Source: Eupeodes corollae (lineage: Eukaryota > Arthropoda > Insecta > Diptera > Syrphidae). From it: DNA of 64,000 bases. The notes under the pieces are model-generated. The model was not told the origin of the DNA. It saw only the letters and a list, made by a program, of their open reading frames with translations, and searched no databases. The DNA is taken from NCBI RefSeq assembly GCF_945859685.1, contig NC_079147.1, positions 48,800,177 through 48,864,176 of the forward strand, in the 5' to 3' direction. A program made the translations under genes and the position numbers. Of this stretch, positions 23,481 through 35,314 are shown piece after piece; the first letter of the stretch is position 1, and each line of letters begins with the position of its first letter.

Positions 23481-25439
23481 ACTCGAAAATTAAATAAATA
23501 CAAATATTTGGGAGTAGTAAATAGCGGAGATCGAGCCAGTTACAATATGTATCCAATCTGAAGATCTAGTTCAGGTGGATTCCACTTCCAAAGAACATTA
23601 CTAAACTGCTGAAAGAAGAAGGCCTCCTTAAGCAACCCAAAAACTGCACAATCGGTCATCCCTGACATCATCCCTTAGCTCAAGGACACAATACAATTTG
23701 ATACAAAAAAAGAAATTTTACAAGGTTTTGTATATCTTGATGCATAAAACTTAATCTTTTATATATTTCATCGTTTAAACAAATTGATTTCTGTTTTTAT
23801 TCGTTTGATCAATTGACGATTCTCGTTTACCAATGGAAAGCACATTAAAGTCAAATTTAGGTTCACTGTATTGTAAAACCAAAAAGATGGATAAACTATT
23901 AAAGCTCAAAATCTTGATCTAAATCATTGTAAATTGCCATCATTTATTGTAAGAATAAATTTAAATAATTGTATTTATATTTATGACGACATTTTATAAA
24001 TAAATTCTAAAAATTACATATATGATTTTATTTTTCAAAAATAACCAAAATGAGAAGGAGAAAAAAGAAAATTTCTTGACACGCTCAATTAAATTCGCTA
24101 AGCAAATTACGCATAAATGAAGAAAATGAATGATCGCTTCATTTTCTCACTCGTGCGAGTGCAACGTCAGTTCATCAGTGCACTGCCACTGCCACTATGA
24201 AAATGAATGAATGAGTGCCTGATCCATGGTTGGATGGAAAATGCATTCAAGATTTCCGGGTGTATATTCTAAAAATAAGTAAACATCAGGATTTTAGATA
24301 TAGGGAGTTGAATTACTTTGTAAGTTACATATGTAAGTTAAGACAGAATGAAATCAATACACATCGCAGCATCAGCAATTTCATTGTTCTTAATCTCCAA
24401 ATCATATTGCCACCCAAAAGTGATGATCAGCATTATTATGCTCCGAAGAAACAGTACGACAGCCAAGTGGGCAGTTGGTGATCATCAGCGTAGCAGTGCA
24501 GTGCTATCCTTATCCTTTGTATTAATATTAATTATTGTAGTATTTTAAGAAATAAAGATTTTTTTTATTTAAATAAAGAAGTATAAAAATAATTTGTATA
24601 TATTTTTTGGTGTTTTTAAGGAGACAAATGTGAAGGATCGTCGGATATGATTTATTGGTTTCCGTTTCAATTCATCGTGTAGGTTTTATTTTACTATTAC
24701 TAGAAATTTGTAGTATTTCGTTGTTTTTCTTTTTTTTCATCAATAATTATGCATTAATCTCAATTAAGTGGACAACCTTTTTGAATGTTTTACAAATTGT
24801 TTGTTAGAAACGACAGCATTGTCTTTGATAAACACGTTTTGGTGTATATAGAAGAGTGAGAAAGATCACATTTCTTAACACAAACCTAAGAAGAAAAAAT
24901 TAAGAATTATGATCGCAAAGTACATATAAAGTTAATAGTAAGTAATAAAATTGTATTTCGTTTAAACATCCAAGGGTCACACTGGAGTAAATTCCTCCAA
25001 AAACGAATGAAAATTCGATTTTCTAAATTTTAAAATTATTACATAAGTTTCTAGAAAACGGTAGTCATATCACCATAGATCTTAATTTTACTAGTTTCGT
25101 AATAGTCAGTGGAACAAAAAAAATATTAATTTTTGTGCAACATAACAAAAGTGTGGTGATTTAAATTAATTATTTTATTATATTTTGCATAGAACAAAAA
25201 ATGTTTCTAATGAAAACTTCAGCTCTAGGTTTGTTCTCTAATATTAAAGAATGCCATTGAGGTTAAATTTCAGAGCTTGTTTGACTACATGATTAAGCGC
25301 TTGAGAAACAAATAAAATCTCTAGAACTTATGTCAAAAAGGGGTTGTAATGGATCGAAACAAACCCAACATAAACAGAAATTTTAAATCTGTTTTTATTC
25401 AGGCGCAAATATATTTCAATGTTCTTTTGTTCCATTGTG
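23481..25439. other. Non-coding stretch, no gene seen
   Basis: No exon or TE protein could be supported. The only structured spot is a cluster of short inverted repeats at 24122-24161. The plus ORFs at 24215-24548 lack recognisable motifs. Confidence 0.35.
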
Positions 25440-25479
25440 GAAAAATTGTTTAGCAAAATCCGACTCTCTCATCAGCATT

Positions 25480-26115
25480 GGTATTTCATTAATTTGGGCC
25501 ATACGAAATTAGTTATCATCGTTAAGTAGCGCTAGCTGCTGACGGTGACCGCCTCACTAACGTCGTTTTCAAAAAAGTACGGATTAATTACGTCGCCGCG
25601 TTGGTCCAAAATCCACACCAAACGGTAACTTTTTGAGAATGCATGATTTCCTGGTGAACCTCACGTGGGTTGGTGCCGTCCTATATATCAAAAATGCGCT
25701 TCGTCACTTTAGATGAATTTGCGGCAGAAATTTTCGCTCAATTCGCCTAGTTGAAGTGTAAGAAAGGCCGAGTTCTTGTGTACCGCGAGGAATAGAATGT
25801 CTCCTGTTCTGTTGGACACTTTCACAGACCGCGGCGATGTTCTCAGCCGGTCTTGTGTTCCTTGAACGTACGGATGATTTTTGATTATTTACTGAACCGG
25901 TTGTCTCAAATTTGGCCACCAAAATTTGAAGAGTCGACTGTGAAGGGCCACCACGTCTACCATAAAATGGGCGCAATGCGCGCAACGTTTGCGTTACCGA
26001 ACACTCATTTTGATAATAAAATTTTATCGTGCTATTCAATCGTGTTACTAGAAATGACGATGGCTGCCACGGGGCGCTAAAATCTACCTGCGCCAATTGT
26101 TAAACCCTTTATAGC
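25480..26115 (-). pseudogene. Tc1/mariner-type (DUF4817) transposase remnant
   Basis: The minus ORF 26096-25704 encodes the N-terminal helix-turn-helix region: 'ECSVTQTLRALRPFYGRRGG', 'FETTGSVNNQKSSVRSRNTR', 'NIAAVCESVQQNRRHSIPRG' and 'ELGLSYTSTRRIERK'. This is the DUF4817 region found ahead of DDE domains in many insect elements. Remains of the DDE half lie further down (about 25680-25480) with large deletions. Near 26098-26115 the sequence contains 'aaaccctttatag', the inverse of 'ctataaagggttt' beside the second copy at 49757, consistent with a terminal inverted repeat. Confidence 0.7.
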
Positions 26116-26208
26116 ACGAATTAAGGAACACTTTGAAAGCTTCCCAACTGTAAAGTTTAACTTTCCTAGAGACATTTTTCGGTGAGTGTTACAATTAATA
26201 AAATAAAT

Positions 26209-26507
26209 TAGGTGGCGCAACAGTCCATGACGAACCAGGGCCTAGTGACTTACAACTCCCAACCATTCCTGCGTGCGAGTTATGTTGTCAGAGATGGTAG
26301 GGTCCTACACTCCTACAGTTTATATGCCGAATCCGAACGGCTAATTTGAAAAAGCACTTTTTCATGACAAGATTTACTCTTGGAGAATTTGTCAATTTCT
26401 CGCAAGAGGTAGTACACGCGAAAAGTTAGGTGACACAGGCAGGGATTTAACCCAAGACCCCTTGCATGACAGCTGAACGCACAAACCATCACGCTACGGG
26501 TACTACA
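26209..26507 (-). mobile_element. tRNA-derived SINE, copy 1
   Basis: On the minus strand it starts at GTAGTACCCGTAGCGTGATGG, with an RNA polymerase III A-box-like segment, and has a B-box-like 'GGTTAAATCCC'. The body ends in 'GGACTGTTGCGCCACCTAA'. A 7-bp repeat (TTACAAT) lies on each side (about 26190 and 26511) as a possible target duplication, with an A/T-rich tail between the left repeat and the element. Confidence 0.7.
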
Positions 26508-26649
26508 AGTATTACAATGTTCCACTCAAAAAAAGACCAGTATCACAGGCATGTCAAAAAGGTAAAGAATCCCAAAATTAAAATTGTCTAGCCCACTTAA
26601 AACTAAAAAAACCATAAACAGAGAAAAGGGCATGAAAGAGTCCAATTTC

Positions 26650-27290
26650 ATGACATGTCCATTTGGCTTGCTTCAGTGTTACTAATTACATGAAGGGACG
26701 TAAATCAAATGTATTACAGTTACAGTCAAAAACTATGTACATACAATCTACAAAGCTCACAACCCTTCTCTTCGGATGTGGAACTGCAACGGCAAAAATG
26801 ATCATTAAATTCCGTGTTGAATTTAATGCTTCGAAAACCCAATGCTATCTTGTATCGTTAAGGCGAGATATACCCTCTTTTCCACTATGTATGAGTGGCA
26901 CTTGCATCTAAGAAACTGAAAATTTTGACATCTTCAAAATTTACATCAGCAACCACCTTTTGTGGAGCGATCACATACGCGATGCTGCTAAAAATTCCGC
27001 AAGATGTCTATGTTTTTTAAGGAGATGTAATACATTGGTTACATTAACACCATCAACTCGAATAGGTCCCTCAAACATCGTCATAAAGTTTCTTGTCTCA
27101 CCCTTTTTTAACGTTATTTTAACGGACTATGCTCTTATAAAATAGCCAATTGCATTCCTCCCCTTAAACAATTTAACCGTAATACACGTGCCTTTAGAAA
27201 TGCCCATCAGTTCACCCTTGAGCCCAACTTCGGCCGTACTATAAAGGTATACAAAACAGTTTTAGTTTAGTTTAAATTTTGATATAATCT
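26650..27290 (+). pseudogene. Non-LTR reverse transcriptase C-terminal remnant
   Basis: The plus readings 'VEFNASKTQCYLVSLRRDIP' (26818-26877), 'HLLWSDHIRDAAKNSARCLC' (26955-27014) and 'PPLKQFNRNTRAFRNAHQFT' (about 27157-27215) match the C-terminal half of LINE reverse transcriptases. Frameshifts separate the pieces. No 5' part or target duplication was found. Confidence 0.65.
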
Positions 27291-28559
27291 TTGTATATGA
27301 ATTTTTGTATATATTCAAATACATAATTAAACACGAAATTCTAGAAAGCGGTCAGTTATTTAGAGATCGACAGCATACACAATACCCGTGTTTTTTTGAA
27401 AAATATATCCATAGTATAGTAGGATTTTACACGAATAAGAGTATGAATAACACCGATAAAAGTTAGAATAGAATCTTACTATAGATGGGTTTTTAACATT
27501 TATATATGATTCTCGAATGGATCTTATATGATTTCGTTCTCAAATGTTGTTACGATTGATACTGCATTTGTATCTCGATGGCTGTGTTCGTTGAATAATT
27601 GTGCATTTCTAATTATATACATATGTGTTTTCCATTGAGGAAAAAATCAATTTGCTACTGTTGATATTAATTAGTTTTGTTAATGAAAATGGACTAACTG
27701 GGCTTATTTTGCAAGAAAAAACAATAAAAAAGATGTCTCAGTTTAGATTAAATACATTTTTTTGGTATTCCCACCGCACAAGAAGATTTAAAAATGATTA
27801 AGTATGACAGCACTTTCTAAAATGCAAATGGTGTTTCGATGTTTTCGATGTGTGAAGGACAAGTGAGATTCGTGTTAAACAATGAAAAACTGATTAGTTC
27901 AGCACTAGGGTGATTCATTTCCGCAAAAAATTTTTTTTTCTCGGCGCTCAAGCATAATATTAATCTACCTGTAGAAAAAAATTTTCACCAAGGTAGAGCT
28001 CTTAATATCAATTTTAAGTACTTGCAGTTTAAATTTAAAGTTTTCCCATTTAAAATACATGTAAAAAAAATATTTTTTTTTTTTCAAATTTCTAATGCTC
28101 GCCCGCTTTTTACAATATTGTGAATCGGTTTTATGGGCCTTATAGGGAATTTCACGCTCTTTAAAATTAGCTTCATGTTTTTTTGTGTAACTCGTAGTTT
28201 TTCGCCAGTAGGAGTCATCAAAGTTCAATTTTTTAATGAACATTTTTTTTTGCAATTTTTTTCAACAATTCGCAAAAAATAGTGAAGAAAAAAGCTGAAT
28301 CGTAAAAAAAATTCTTTTAACAAATATTTGATGAATTTACGGCCATTTTAATATCTTAAAACGTAAGTAATTGATAAATATTAACCAATTATGCTATTTA
28401 AATTAATTTTTCTTATTTACTATCGATATAATTCTCTACAACAATAACTTTTCCAGAGTTATTATGATTTCTGACTAAAAATAAATATAAACATATCACA
28501 TCAATTCATAAAAAAACAACAAAACTTTAATCAAAACAAATAACAGCTAACATCAATGA
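27291..28559. other. Non-coding stretch, no gene seen
   Basis: AT-rich DNA with many A/T homopolymers. The ORF at 27965-28255 (minus, lysine-rich) is a product of the A/T bias with no recognisable domain. Confidence 0.35.
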
Positions 28560-29585
28560 AATCTATAAAATCTTGAAAAAAATCGAATTGACAGTTTTTT
28601 TACAAAAAATAAAAACCTAAAAAAAAAATAATAAAAGTTGGTAAAAATTCATTTTCGACTCAAATATCTTTTCAAAACTTTGAGATATTGGCTTAAATAC
28701 ACTTTAATCTTTCAAAAACTATTGTTGTCAACATTCAGTAAAATTTTGAATACAATCGAATTAACAGTTTTCTTACAAAAATTTAAAAACCGAAAAAAAA
28801 TTAATTAATTATCTTTTAAAAACTTTGAGATATTGGCTTTAAATGACTTTTATCTAGCAAAACATATTATTGTCAACATTCAGTAAAATTAAAAAAAAAA
28901 ACGAATTGACGGCTTTTTACAAATAAAAATAAAAACCGATACAAAATTAACAAAAGTTGGTAAAAAATGATTTTCGACTCAAATATTTTTTCAAAAATTT
29001 AAGATAATAGCTTCAAACTAATTTTTTCTTATAAAAAAATATTGTTTTCAACATTTGGAAACATTTTGAGAAAAATAGAATTTACATTTTTTTTACAAAA
29101 AATAAAAATCTAAAATAAATGTATAAAAGTTGGTAAAAATTGATGTTCGACTCAAATATCTTTTCAAAAATTGTAGATATTGGCTTCAAACTAATTCTAT
29201 CTTATAAAAAATATTGTTTTCACCATTCGGTAAAATTTTGAAAAAAATCGAGTTGACAGTTTTTTTACAAAAAAAAAAACAATACTAAAACTTGGTAAAA
29301 ATTTACTTTCGACTCAAATAGCTTTTCAAAAATTCAAAATATTGGCTTCAAATTCATTTTATTTATATTTTATAATGTTTTCGATATTCAGTAATTTTTA
29401 TATAAAAATCCAACAGTCCGTTTAATCATAAAAAATAAAATCTACAAAAAATAGTACGCAAATTTGGTAAAAATTGATACAAGTACATATAGACAATCTT
29501 TTAAGCAAGACAAATCGACAGTCGGGATGGGAAGTTATCAGTGTGGGTCGCATCCCAGCCTCTTTTTTTATTATTATTCTGACAG
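28560..29585 (-). repeat. ~168-bp tandem array in dispersed element, minus copy
   Basis: At least five imperfect units carry 'ggtaaaaattNattttcgac' followed by 'tcaaatatcttttcaaaa', with anchors near 28636, 28955, 29126, 29291 and 29463. Spacing is 165-172 bp, with one partly deleted unit near 28810. The array ends at 29530-29575 in the inverse of the GGCTGGGATGCGACCCACAC head found at about 205, so this is the same element in opposite orientation. The closing module seen at 1030-1256 is missing here. Confidence 0.65.
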
Positions 29586-31878
29586 AAATTCTTTCAACTG
29601 TACCAATTTTTAAATACAAAAATCTGGCTACTGTGGATCGTTTTGTTGGCAATTTCTCACTGTACTATATATGGAACACCAAAAAAACGCACTTAATGCT
29701 ATCAAAAAAAAGAAGAAGAAGAAATTTTCAGTAATACGATTCGAGACTCAAAAGCAATGGAAATCCGTTTAATATAACCCAAATGCGGTATAATGATTTT
29801 CTGCATTTATCAGATCTATCAGATCTATCAGAGAACACACAAAATAACAATTTGGATTAAAGCGAAGAAGAAGTGATTTGGTTGAAGGTAAAATCTTTTA
29901 GGTACCAAAATAGTACGTCTGATGTAATCCAGTACAAGTACGACCACAATGGAACTTATAAGGAATTACGGGTTTTCGGTAAAAGGTAGGCCATGAATTT
30001 GTAAGAAGTTAATATCAACAAGCTGTATGAAAACAACCTTCCGTTAAGTACATATAGAAAAGTTAAAAGATTTACTTTCTCTGTGCAAGTCAGGATCCAT
30101 CCCGAATGAGTTTAATCACTGGTACAAAAGTTTAAAAACAAGCAAAATCATCAGAAATAAAGCTCTGAATTCTGAATAAGATGCAAATCGGTAAATTTAC
30201 ACAAGTTACAAACAGTTTTTTAAAGTGTCCACTTTCAAATCGTAACTACTTGTTCAATACCTCAAAAACACAATTTTGTGATTCGAACTCTTTTGAAAGC
30301 ATACCAAGGATATAGTCTTATGGTCTAATTTATATCATGCGTAATACATATTCAATTAAATTGTTCGAGTTTCAAAATTATTTTCATCTTTGTTTAAACA
30401 AAAACTTATTACCATCATATGTGACAGGATCACCCAGATCGAGTAATTTTTAAAATAAGTATCTTATCTCTTTTTCCCAGGGCTCTTAATGCATCCAAAA
30501 CGTAACGTATCTGCACAACCCTCCCATTTATGACAAAACATAAAAACTCTCTTAAGTTAATCACCCTTTATCACTAAATTTGGAAAATAAAATCAAAAGA
30601 GTATAAATTCATTACATTATCCCTTTTTTCTTGTTGTCATCATAAAAATTGAAGCGTGTTAGCACTTAGTAGCTAATCAAGAATGGCGCGCATCTCCCAC
30701 AATATCCTTTGATGACTTCTTGAAATACTAAAGTACACAGACCAAGCTATTCCAACTATCATCGCAATGGTACTCCATTCTGTCAGCAGTTTTGTATATA
30801 TCAGTTTCAGAGTAGGTACTCGTATCTTTAGCTTCCAGCTCCTAGAAGTCAATTACACCAACAAGCCACCCTAATTTGGATCTTAAACGATTGTGATTTA
30901 CCCACCGCTATTCGTCGCCACCAGGCGCTGCGTTCTACAAGAGCACATGTTGTGAAAAAGAAGCATGTAATTCAAACTGACAGTTAAGTAAACATCGTGA
31001 CTTGCAGGCGGTACTTCTATTTCAAGCATTAAATTGCTATCAAATTTCGAATAAGAAAAAAAAAGAAGACATCGTCATTTTTGTTGCAATGTTGCGTTTA
31101 CGTCGCTTGTTTTCTGAGTGGCGATGGACTATTAGACTAAGAAACATCATCCGGATATAACCACTTAAGTGTGTCATGTTACAGCAACACATTAGAAGTA
31201 GCAAGAGGATAAGATTAACAACTGCTATATTTGTGGTGTCGAGTATAGGCGATACCTCGGAAGTTAGGGATGGTTAAGTAGATTTGTGTTTATAAATAGT
31301 TAAGTGATCTACGTTCAATTAAATAGGAGAATTCAGTTGCATTTTGTAAAATATTTTAACATATTGAAAAGTTCTAAAGCATTTTAAAGCATGGTCCAAC
31401 CTTAATTGACTTATACTTATTTCGTATTGGTGCGAAAAATTGGGTTCGCGATTTAAAATTGGTAAGAGAGTCAAATTTGTTATGTTTGGTGTCGAAATGT
31501 AGCTGATGAGTTCAAAATTTTGTCTATTAAAAAAGTTAGTAATTAATCCAAAACTTTTCATTTAGAACTTTTTTAAATTATTCAATGATGACATTTTTTT
31601 TATGAACAACTAATTGTAGATTTTACATTTTGAAAACATACATAACTGGAAGCGGTTCATTTTCATTGTATTCCCACCTGTCAGTCGAACTTTCAATTAT
31701 CAACTCTAACCTTGAATACTTGATTTCAATCAGGAAATGTGTGTCTAAGGGCCCAGTTATAGCTATTATTGAAATTAATCTGGAAACAAATATTTGAATG
31801 GAAATTTGACTGTGTTTTCTTCTGATTAGAAATGCAAATTATGTATTTATCGATCGAAAATTACTATCGTTCCAATAA
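29586..31878. other. Mostly non-coding stretch with one coding-like scrap
   Basis: Between about 29880 and 30130 the plus strand gives a patchy protein-like reading ('QYKYDHNGTYKELRVFG', then 'NINKLYENNLPLSTYRKVKR') broken by stops. It resembles a decayed transposase or captured gene, but the family is not recognised. A small TCAGATCTA microsatellite (three 10-bp units) lies near 29807-29832. Nothing else was seen up to the RTE copy at 31879. Confidence 0.35.
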
Positions 31879-34401
31879 TTTACTTACTTACTTAAGGTGG
31901 CTCTACAGTTCGGGGTGGAACGGGGCGTCTCCAGCCAACTCGGTAGCTAGCTGGTTGTTTCTAGTTTCTCACTCCAAGTTGGTTAAGGTCTTCACCTACC
32001 TGAGTAGCGGTCTTCCACTATCACTTCGTCCCTCTGGATTCATTCGAAGACCTTCCGGACTAGTGCCTTTATGTCCATTCACCCCACATGACCCAGCCAT
32101 CTCGAAGCATCCCAAGACGCTCTCATGTTTCTTTGAGAACCGTGATTATTTGTGTCTTATAGACGATGATTTTAGATGCTCGAGATAGGACTTTACTTCT
32201 ACCTTCTAAGTCCAGAGAAGAAGCGATTTGCAAAAGTTATTCGTTTGATTTCAGCGCTGCGCTGGTGACGTTGTCTGTGCTAATGGCATTGCCTAGACAA
32301 AGTCCTTAACTATCTCAAAGTTATAGCTGTCCATGGTGACGTTTTGTCCAAGACGTCGTTGTTCAATGTGCTTTTTTGATGACAGCATATACTTGGTCTT
32401 GCCCTCATTTACCACTTAACCCATCTTCTTCGGTTCCGTCGCAATGCTCAAAAACGCTCCACTGGCATCACGCTTTGGTCTTCCAATTATGTCAATATCA
32501 TCTGCGTATCCGAGTAATTTCTCTGTAGAGCTCTTCCCTATAGATGCTGTCATAACAATCAGATTGTTGACGAACGGCTTCAGACGTTCACAGAGAGGAT
32601 CTTATATGCAATGTTAAGGAGACTGATGGCTCTGTAGTTGGCGCAGTTTATAGGGTCTCCTTTCTTATGTATCGGGCACACTATGCTGAGATTCCACTCA
32701 TCGGGCAAGCTTTCTTCCGACCATATTTTGCAGACGAGTTGGTGCATGCTCCGTACCAAGTCATTGCCTGCTGCTTTGAATAGTTCGGCAGCGATGCCGT
32801 CAGCTCCAGCAGCTTCGTTTGACTTAAGTTTAGATATAGCTATCTTCACTTCGTCAAGGTGGTTTAGGCGGAATTGTTGATCTGCGTCGCCGAGGTTGAG
32901 TGGTTCTATCTCCCTTACAGCAAAATTCGGTTCGTCATCGCCGTTATTTAATTTGCAGAAGTGGTCTTTCAATATTCTCAACATTGACTGCGGTTTTACT
33001 ACGATGTTCACTTGATCGTCTTTACAGGCTTCGGTTTTGTGGCTGGTACCCTTGGGAGGTTTGTTGTTTGTTTGTTTTTGGTTTGTATGCCTGTTGCTTC
33101 GCTGCGTGCGTTTCCCGGCATTCGTAGTCAAACCATGGGTTTTGCTGTGGTGGCAGTGTGAAACCTAGCACTTCAGAGGTGGGATCGGGATATCCGTAGC
33201 TTGACCTTGGCTACAACAACGTAGTGGTCCAAGTCAATGTAGATCTTTCGGAATGTTCGGGAAATCAGTATACCGGAGAAATGTCGTGCTTCGATCGCAA
33301 GGTGGTCACTCTGGTTGACAGTTGATTGAACAAGATGTGTGAACTGCGTACTAGCTACCAGAACCTCTCGCCCCGCAACGAAATCGATCAGCCTGAATCC
33401 GTTGTCGGCGGTGGTGTCGTGCAGTCTGTATCTCCCGATTGTGCCACCAATGATGCATTCTCTTCCTAGCTTGGGGTTAAAATCTCCTAAGATAATTTTA
33501 ATGTCATAGCCACGGCAATGATCATAAGTCTTGTCCAAGAGCTCGAAGAATATGTCTTTGGTATATGTTCATCTTTCTTCTCTGTTGGGGCATGAGCGCA
33601 TATGAGGCTTATGTTGGCGATTTTGCCTTGATGCAGATTGTCGTGATGCGCTCGCTTACACTGTTGAAACTCAAGACTGTTTGCCTGAGTCTAGTTCCAA
33701 CAACAAACCCACACCCAAAAAGACGCTGTCTTTGTTCTCGTTAGCAGTCACCGTAGTAGATATCGCAGTCTTTTAGTTTGCAATTGCCCGGTCAATCCCA
33801 TCGCAATTCTTGGATGGCGGTAGTATCTTCTTTGCAGCTGTTTAGGGCTTCCGCTAATTTTTTGGCTGCATGTGGTCTGTTAAGTGATCTAACATTCCAT
33901 GTACAGAGGTTCGTTGTCCTTGGTGGCTTGTTGGTGCTTCGCAACTAATGTATTTTTTAAGTGGTCAGGAAGTAACCCCGACGGCAGAACCCCTAACCTA
34001 GAGGGCCAGGTCCTTAGTATAACTCCAAGGACGGTTAGCCGGATAAACCACTCTTTATAGGCCTGGGCTCCGAATAAGTCGTAGAGGCCCTATAAGGTGT
34101 TCACTAAGTTGTTCAACCTTACTGGAGGAGTTGACGCCACCGTTGAGTCCATCTCGAGAATTTGTCCGCTACCGTCTGGATAAGGGGATGCACCTTAGTG
34201 GAAGCATCTCTCCCCCCTCTCTAGTTTGCTGCCCCTAACAACTTTCCACTGGGGTTAGAACCCAATCTCCAGTTGAGGTACTAGCCACCCGATGTTCAAC
34301 GCGGAGAGGTAAGAGTAGGAGTTGATAGACAGAGGTGGGTTTTGAGAAAAACTTGTGGACGCTTATGTCCTCTTGAATGCACATGTCTACCATTTGAACA
34401 T
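31879..34401 (-). mobile_element. RTE-type LINE, copy C (internally deleted)
   Basis: The 3' end has the same TTACTTACTTACTTAAGG (plus strand) tail as copy A, and the 5' end the same 'CAAATGGTAGACATGTG' start (minus strand), so both ends are preserved. Inside are the RT N-terminal half (33131-32580 minus: 'KLKSNEAAGADGIAAELFKA', 'DEWNLSIVCPIHKKGDPINC') and the endonuclease region (33538-33173: 'IKIILGDFNPKLGREC', 'RLIDFVAGREVLVASTQFTH'). The catalytic RT core and most of the C-terminal region are missing near 32520-32560. A segment between endonuclease and RT is also lost near 33170. No clear target duplication was seen. Confidence 0.75.
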
Positions 34402-34788
34402 CAATATGGCTTTTGTTTGGAAACCAACCTCTTATCGTATATTGTTGCAAATCTGTTTATTTTGTTTAAAATTTTGCTTTAAATTCTCTTTCTTAACTTA
34501 AATTTGTTACACTGTTTGCTGCACTTGTGTTGGTCAATGATGTGGTGAACTTACCTGCACAGCTTGCTCACTCTCAAGTTGCAACAGCATCCACAAATTA
34601 CAACAACAATTACTAGTGCGAATATGCGTGGATAGAAAATCTACAATGAGTGTGCTAATTGTCTTCGCTGCTAGCTGCTGATTAAAAGTAAAAAAAGGAA
34701 ACCTCTTTCACTTGGATCGAGACCACACAGCACACCACATCATTGACCACCACCTTTGCTAAGTATAACTTTATTGTTATTGGTTATA
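34402..34788. other. Short unassigned stretch between two elements
   Basis: It lies between RTE copy C and the target duplication of the Ty3/gypsy element. No ORF, tandem repeat or inverted ends were seen. Confidence 0.3.
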
Positions 34789-34792
34789 TAAA
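34789..34792. repeat. TAAA target-site duplication, left
   Basis: TAAA directly precedes the 5' LTR and recurs at 41445-41448 directly after the 3' LTR. Four bases is the usual duplication for Ty3/gypsy integrases. Confidence 0.75.
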
Positions 34793-35184
34793 TGTGGAAT
34801 AGTACATTTTGCTAAACATTATAAAGTAAAGCCAAAAAGTGTATACTTTTAAAAGCATTCAATCAATTATATAATAATGAACAGTTCATAAAAGCTTTTT
34901 TAAAAACCTATGTAAAAAATATAGTTAAATGAATAAGCAATCGTAAAGTAATCGTCAAGGAGTTAAGTTTAAAAAGCGTAAAGTGTAAAGTAATTAAAGT
35001 CAAAGTCAAGTTAATCAGTTAATTTTTCCTAATTATAATTTTTATTGTTTATTTTTATTGATTAAATTTATCTACCTAATTAAAATTGAATTAATATTTT
35101 TATACAAATTAAATGAAGTATTTTATTTAAGAACGGACGGACGGAAAAGAAAATCTTAAAAAAAAAAAAAAAAAAAAAACTACA
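34793..35184 (+). repeat. 5' LTR
   Basis: It begins TGTGGAATAG and ends in 22 A's followed by CTACA. It matches the 3' LTR throughout by eye except for one A in the terminal run. A possible TATA-like box (ATTATAAAG) lies near 34818. The 3'-terminal A-run lies directly beside the primer-binding site. Confidence 0.92.
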
Positions 35185-35202
35185 TGGTGTCAGAAGTGGG
35201 AT
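35185..35202 (+). other. Primer-binding site, tRNA-Leu type
   Basis: TGGTGTCAGAAGTGGGAT immediately follows the 5' LTR. Its first 16 bases are complementary to the 3' end of insect tRNA-Leu (…CCCACTTCTGACA plus CCA), from knowledge of the tRNA. It primes minus-strand DNA synthesis. Confidence 0.8.
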
Positions 35203-35314
35203 AACGGTTAAAACTATAATAAACCAAAACCCATGCGCGAACGCGAAGTAAATTATAACTTTTTAAAAAACAAAATGTCCTATGGTTTGTGAAGACAAGT
35301 GAAATTAAAATTTA

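Noticed and set aside
27965..28255. Lysine-rich 96-aa minus ORF
   Set aside because: It lies in A/T homopolymer-rich DNA; composition explains it and no domain, splice signal or repeat of it was seen.
28560..29585. CRISPR-like array
   Set aside because: Units are 165-172 bp, imperfect and contiguous with no spacer/repeat alternation, in a eukaryotic context.
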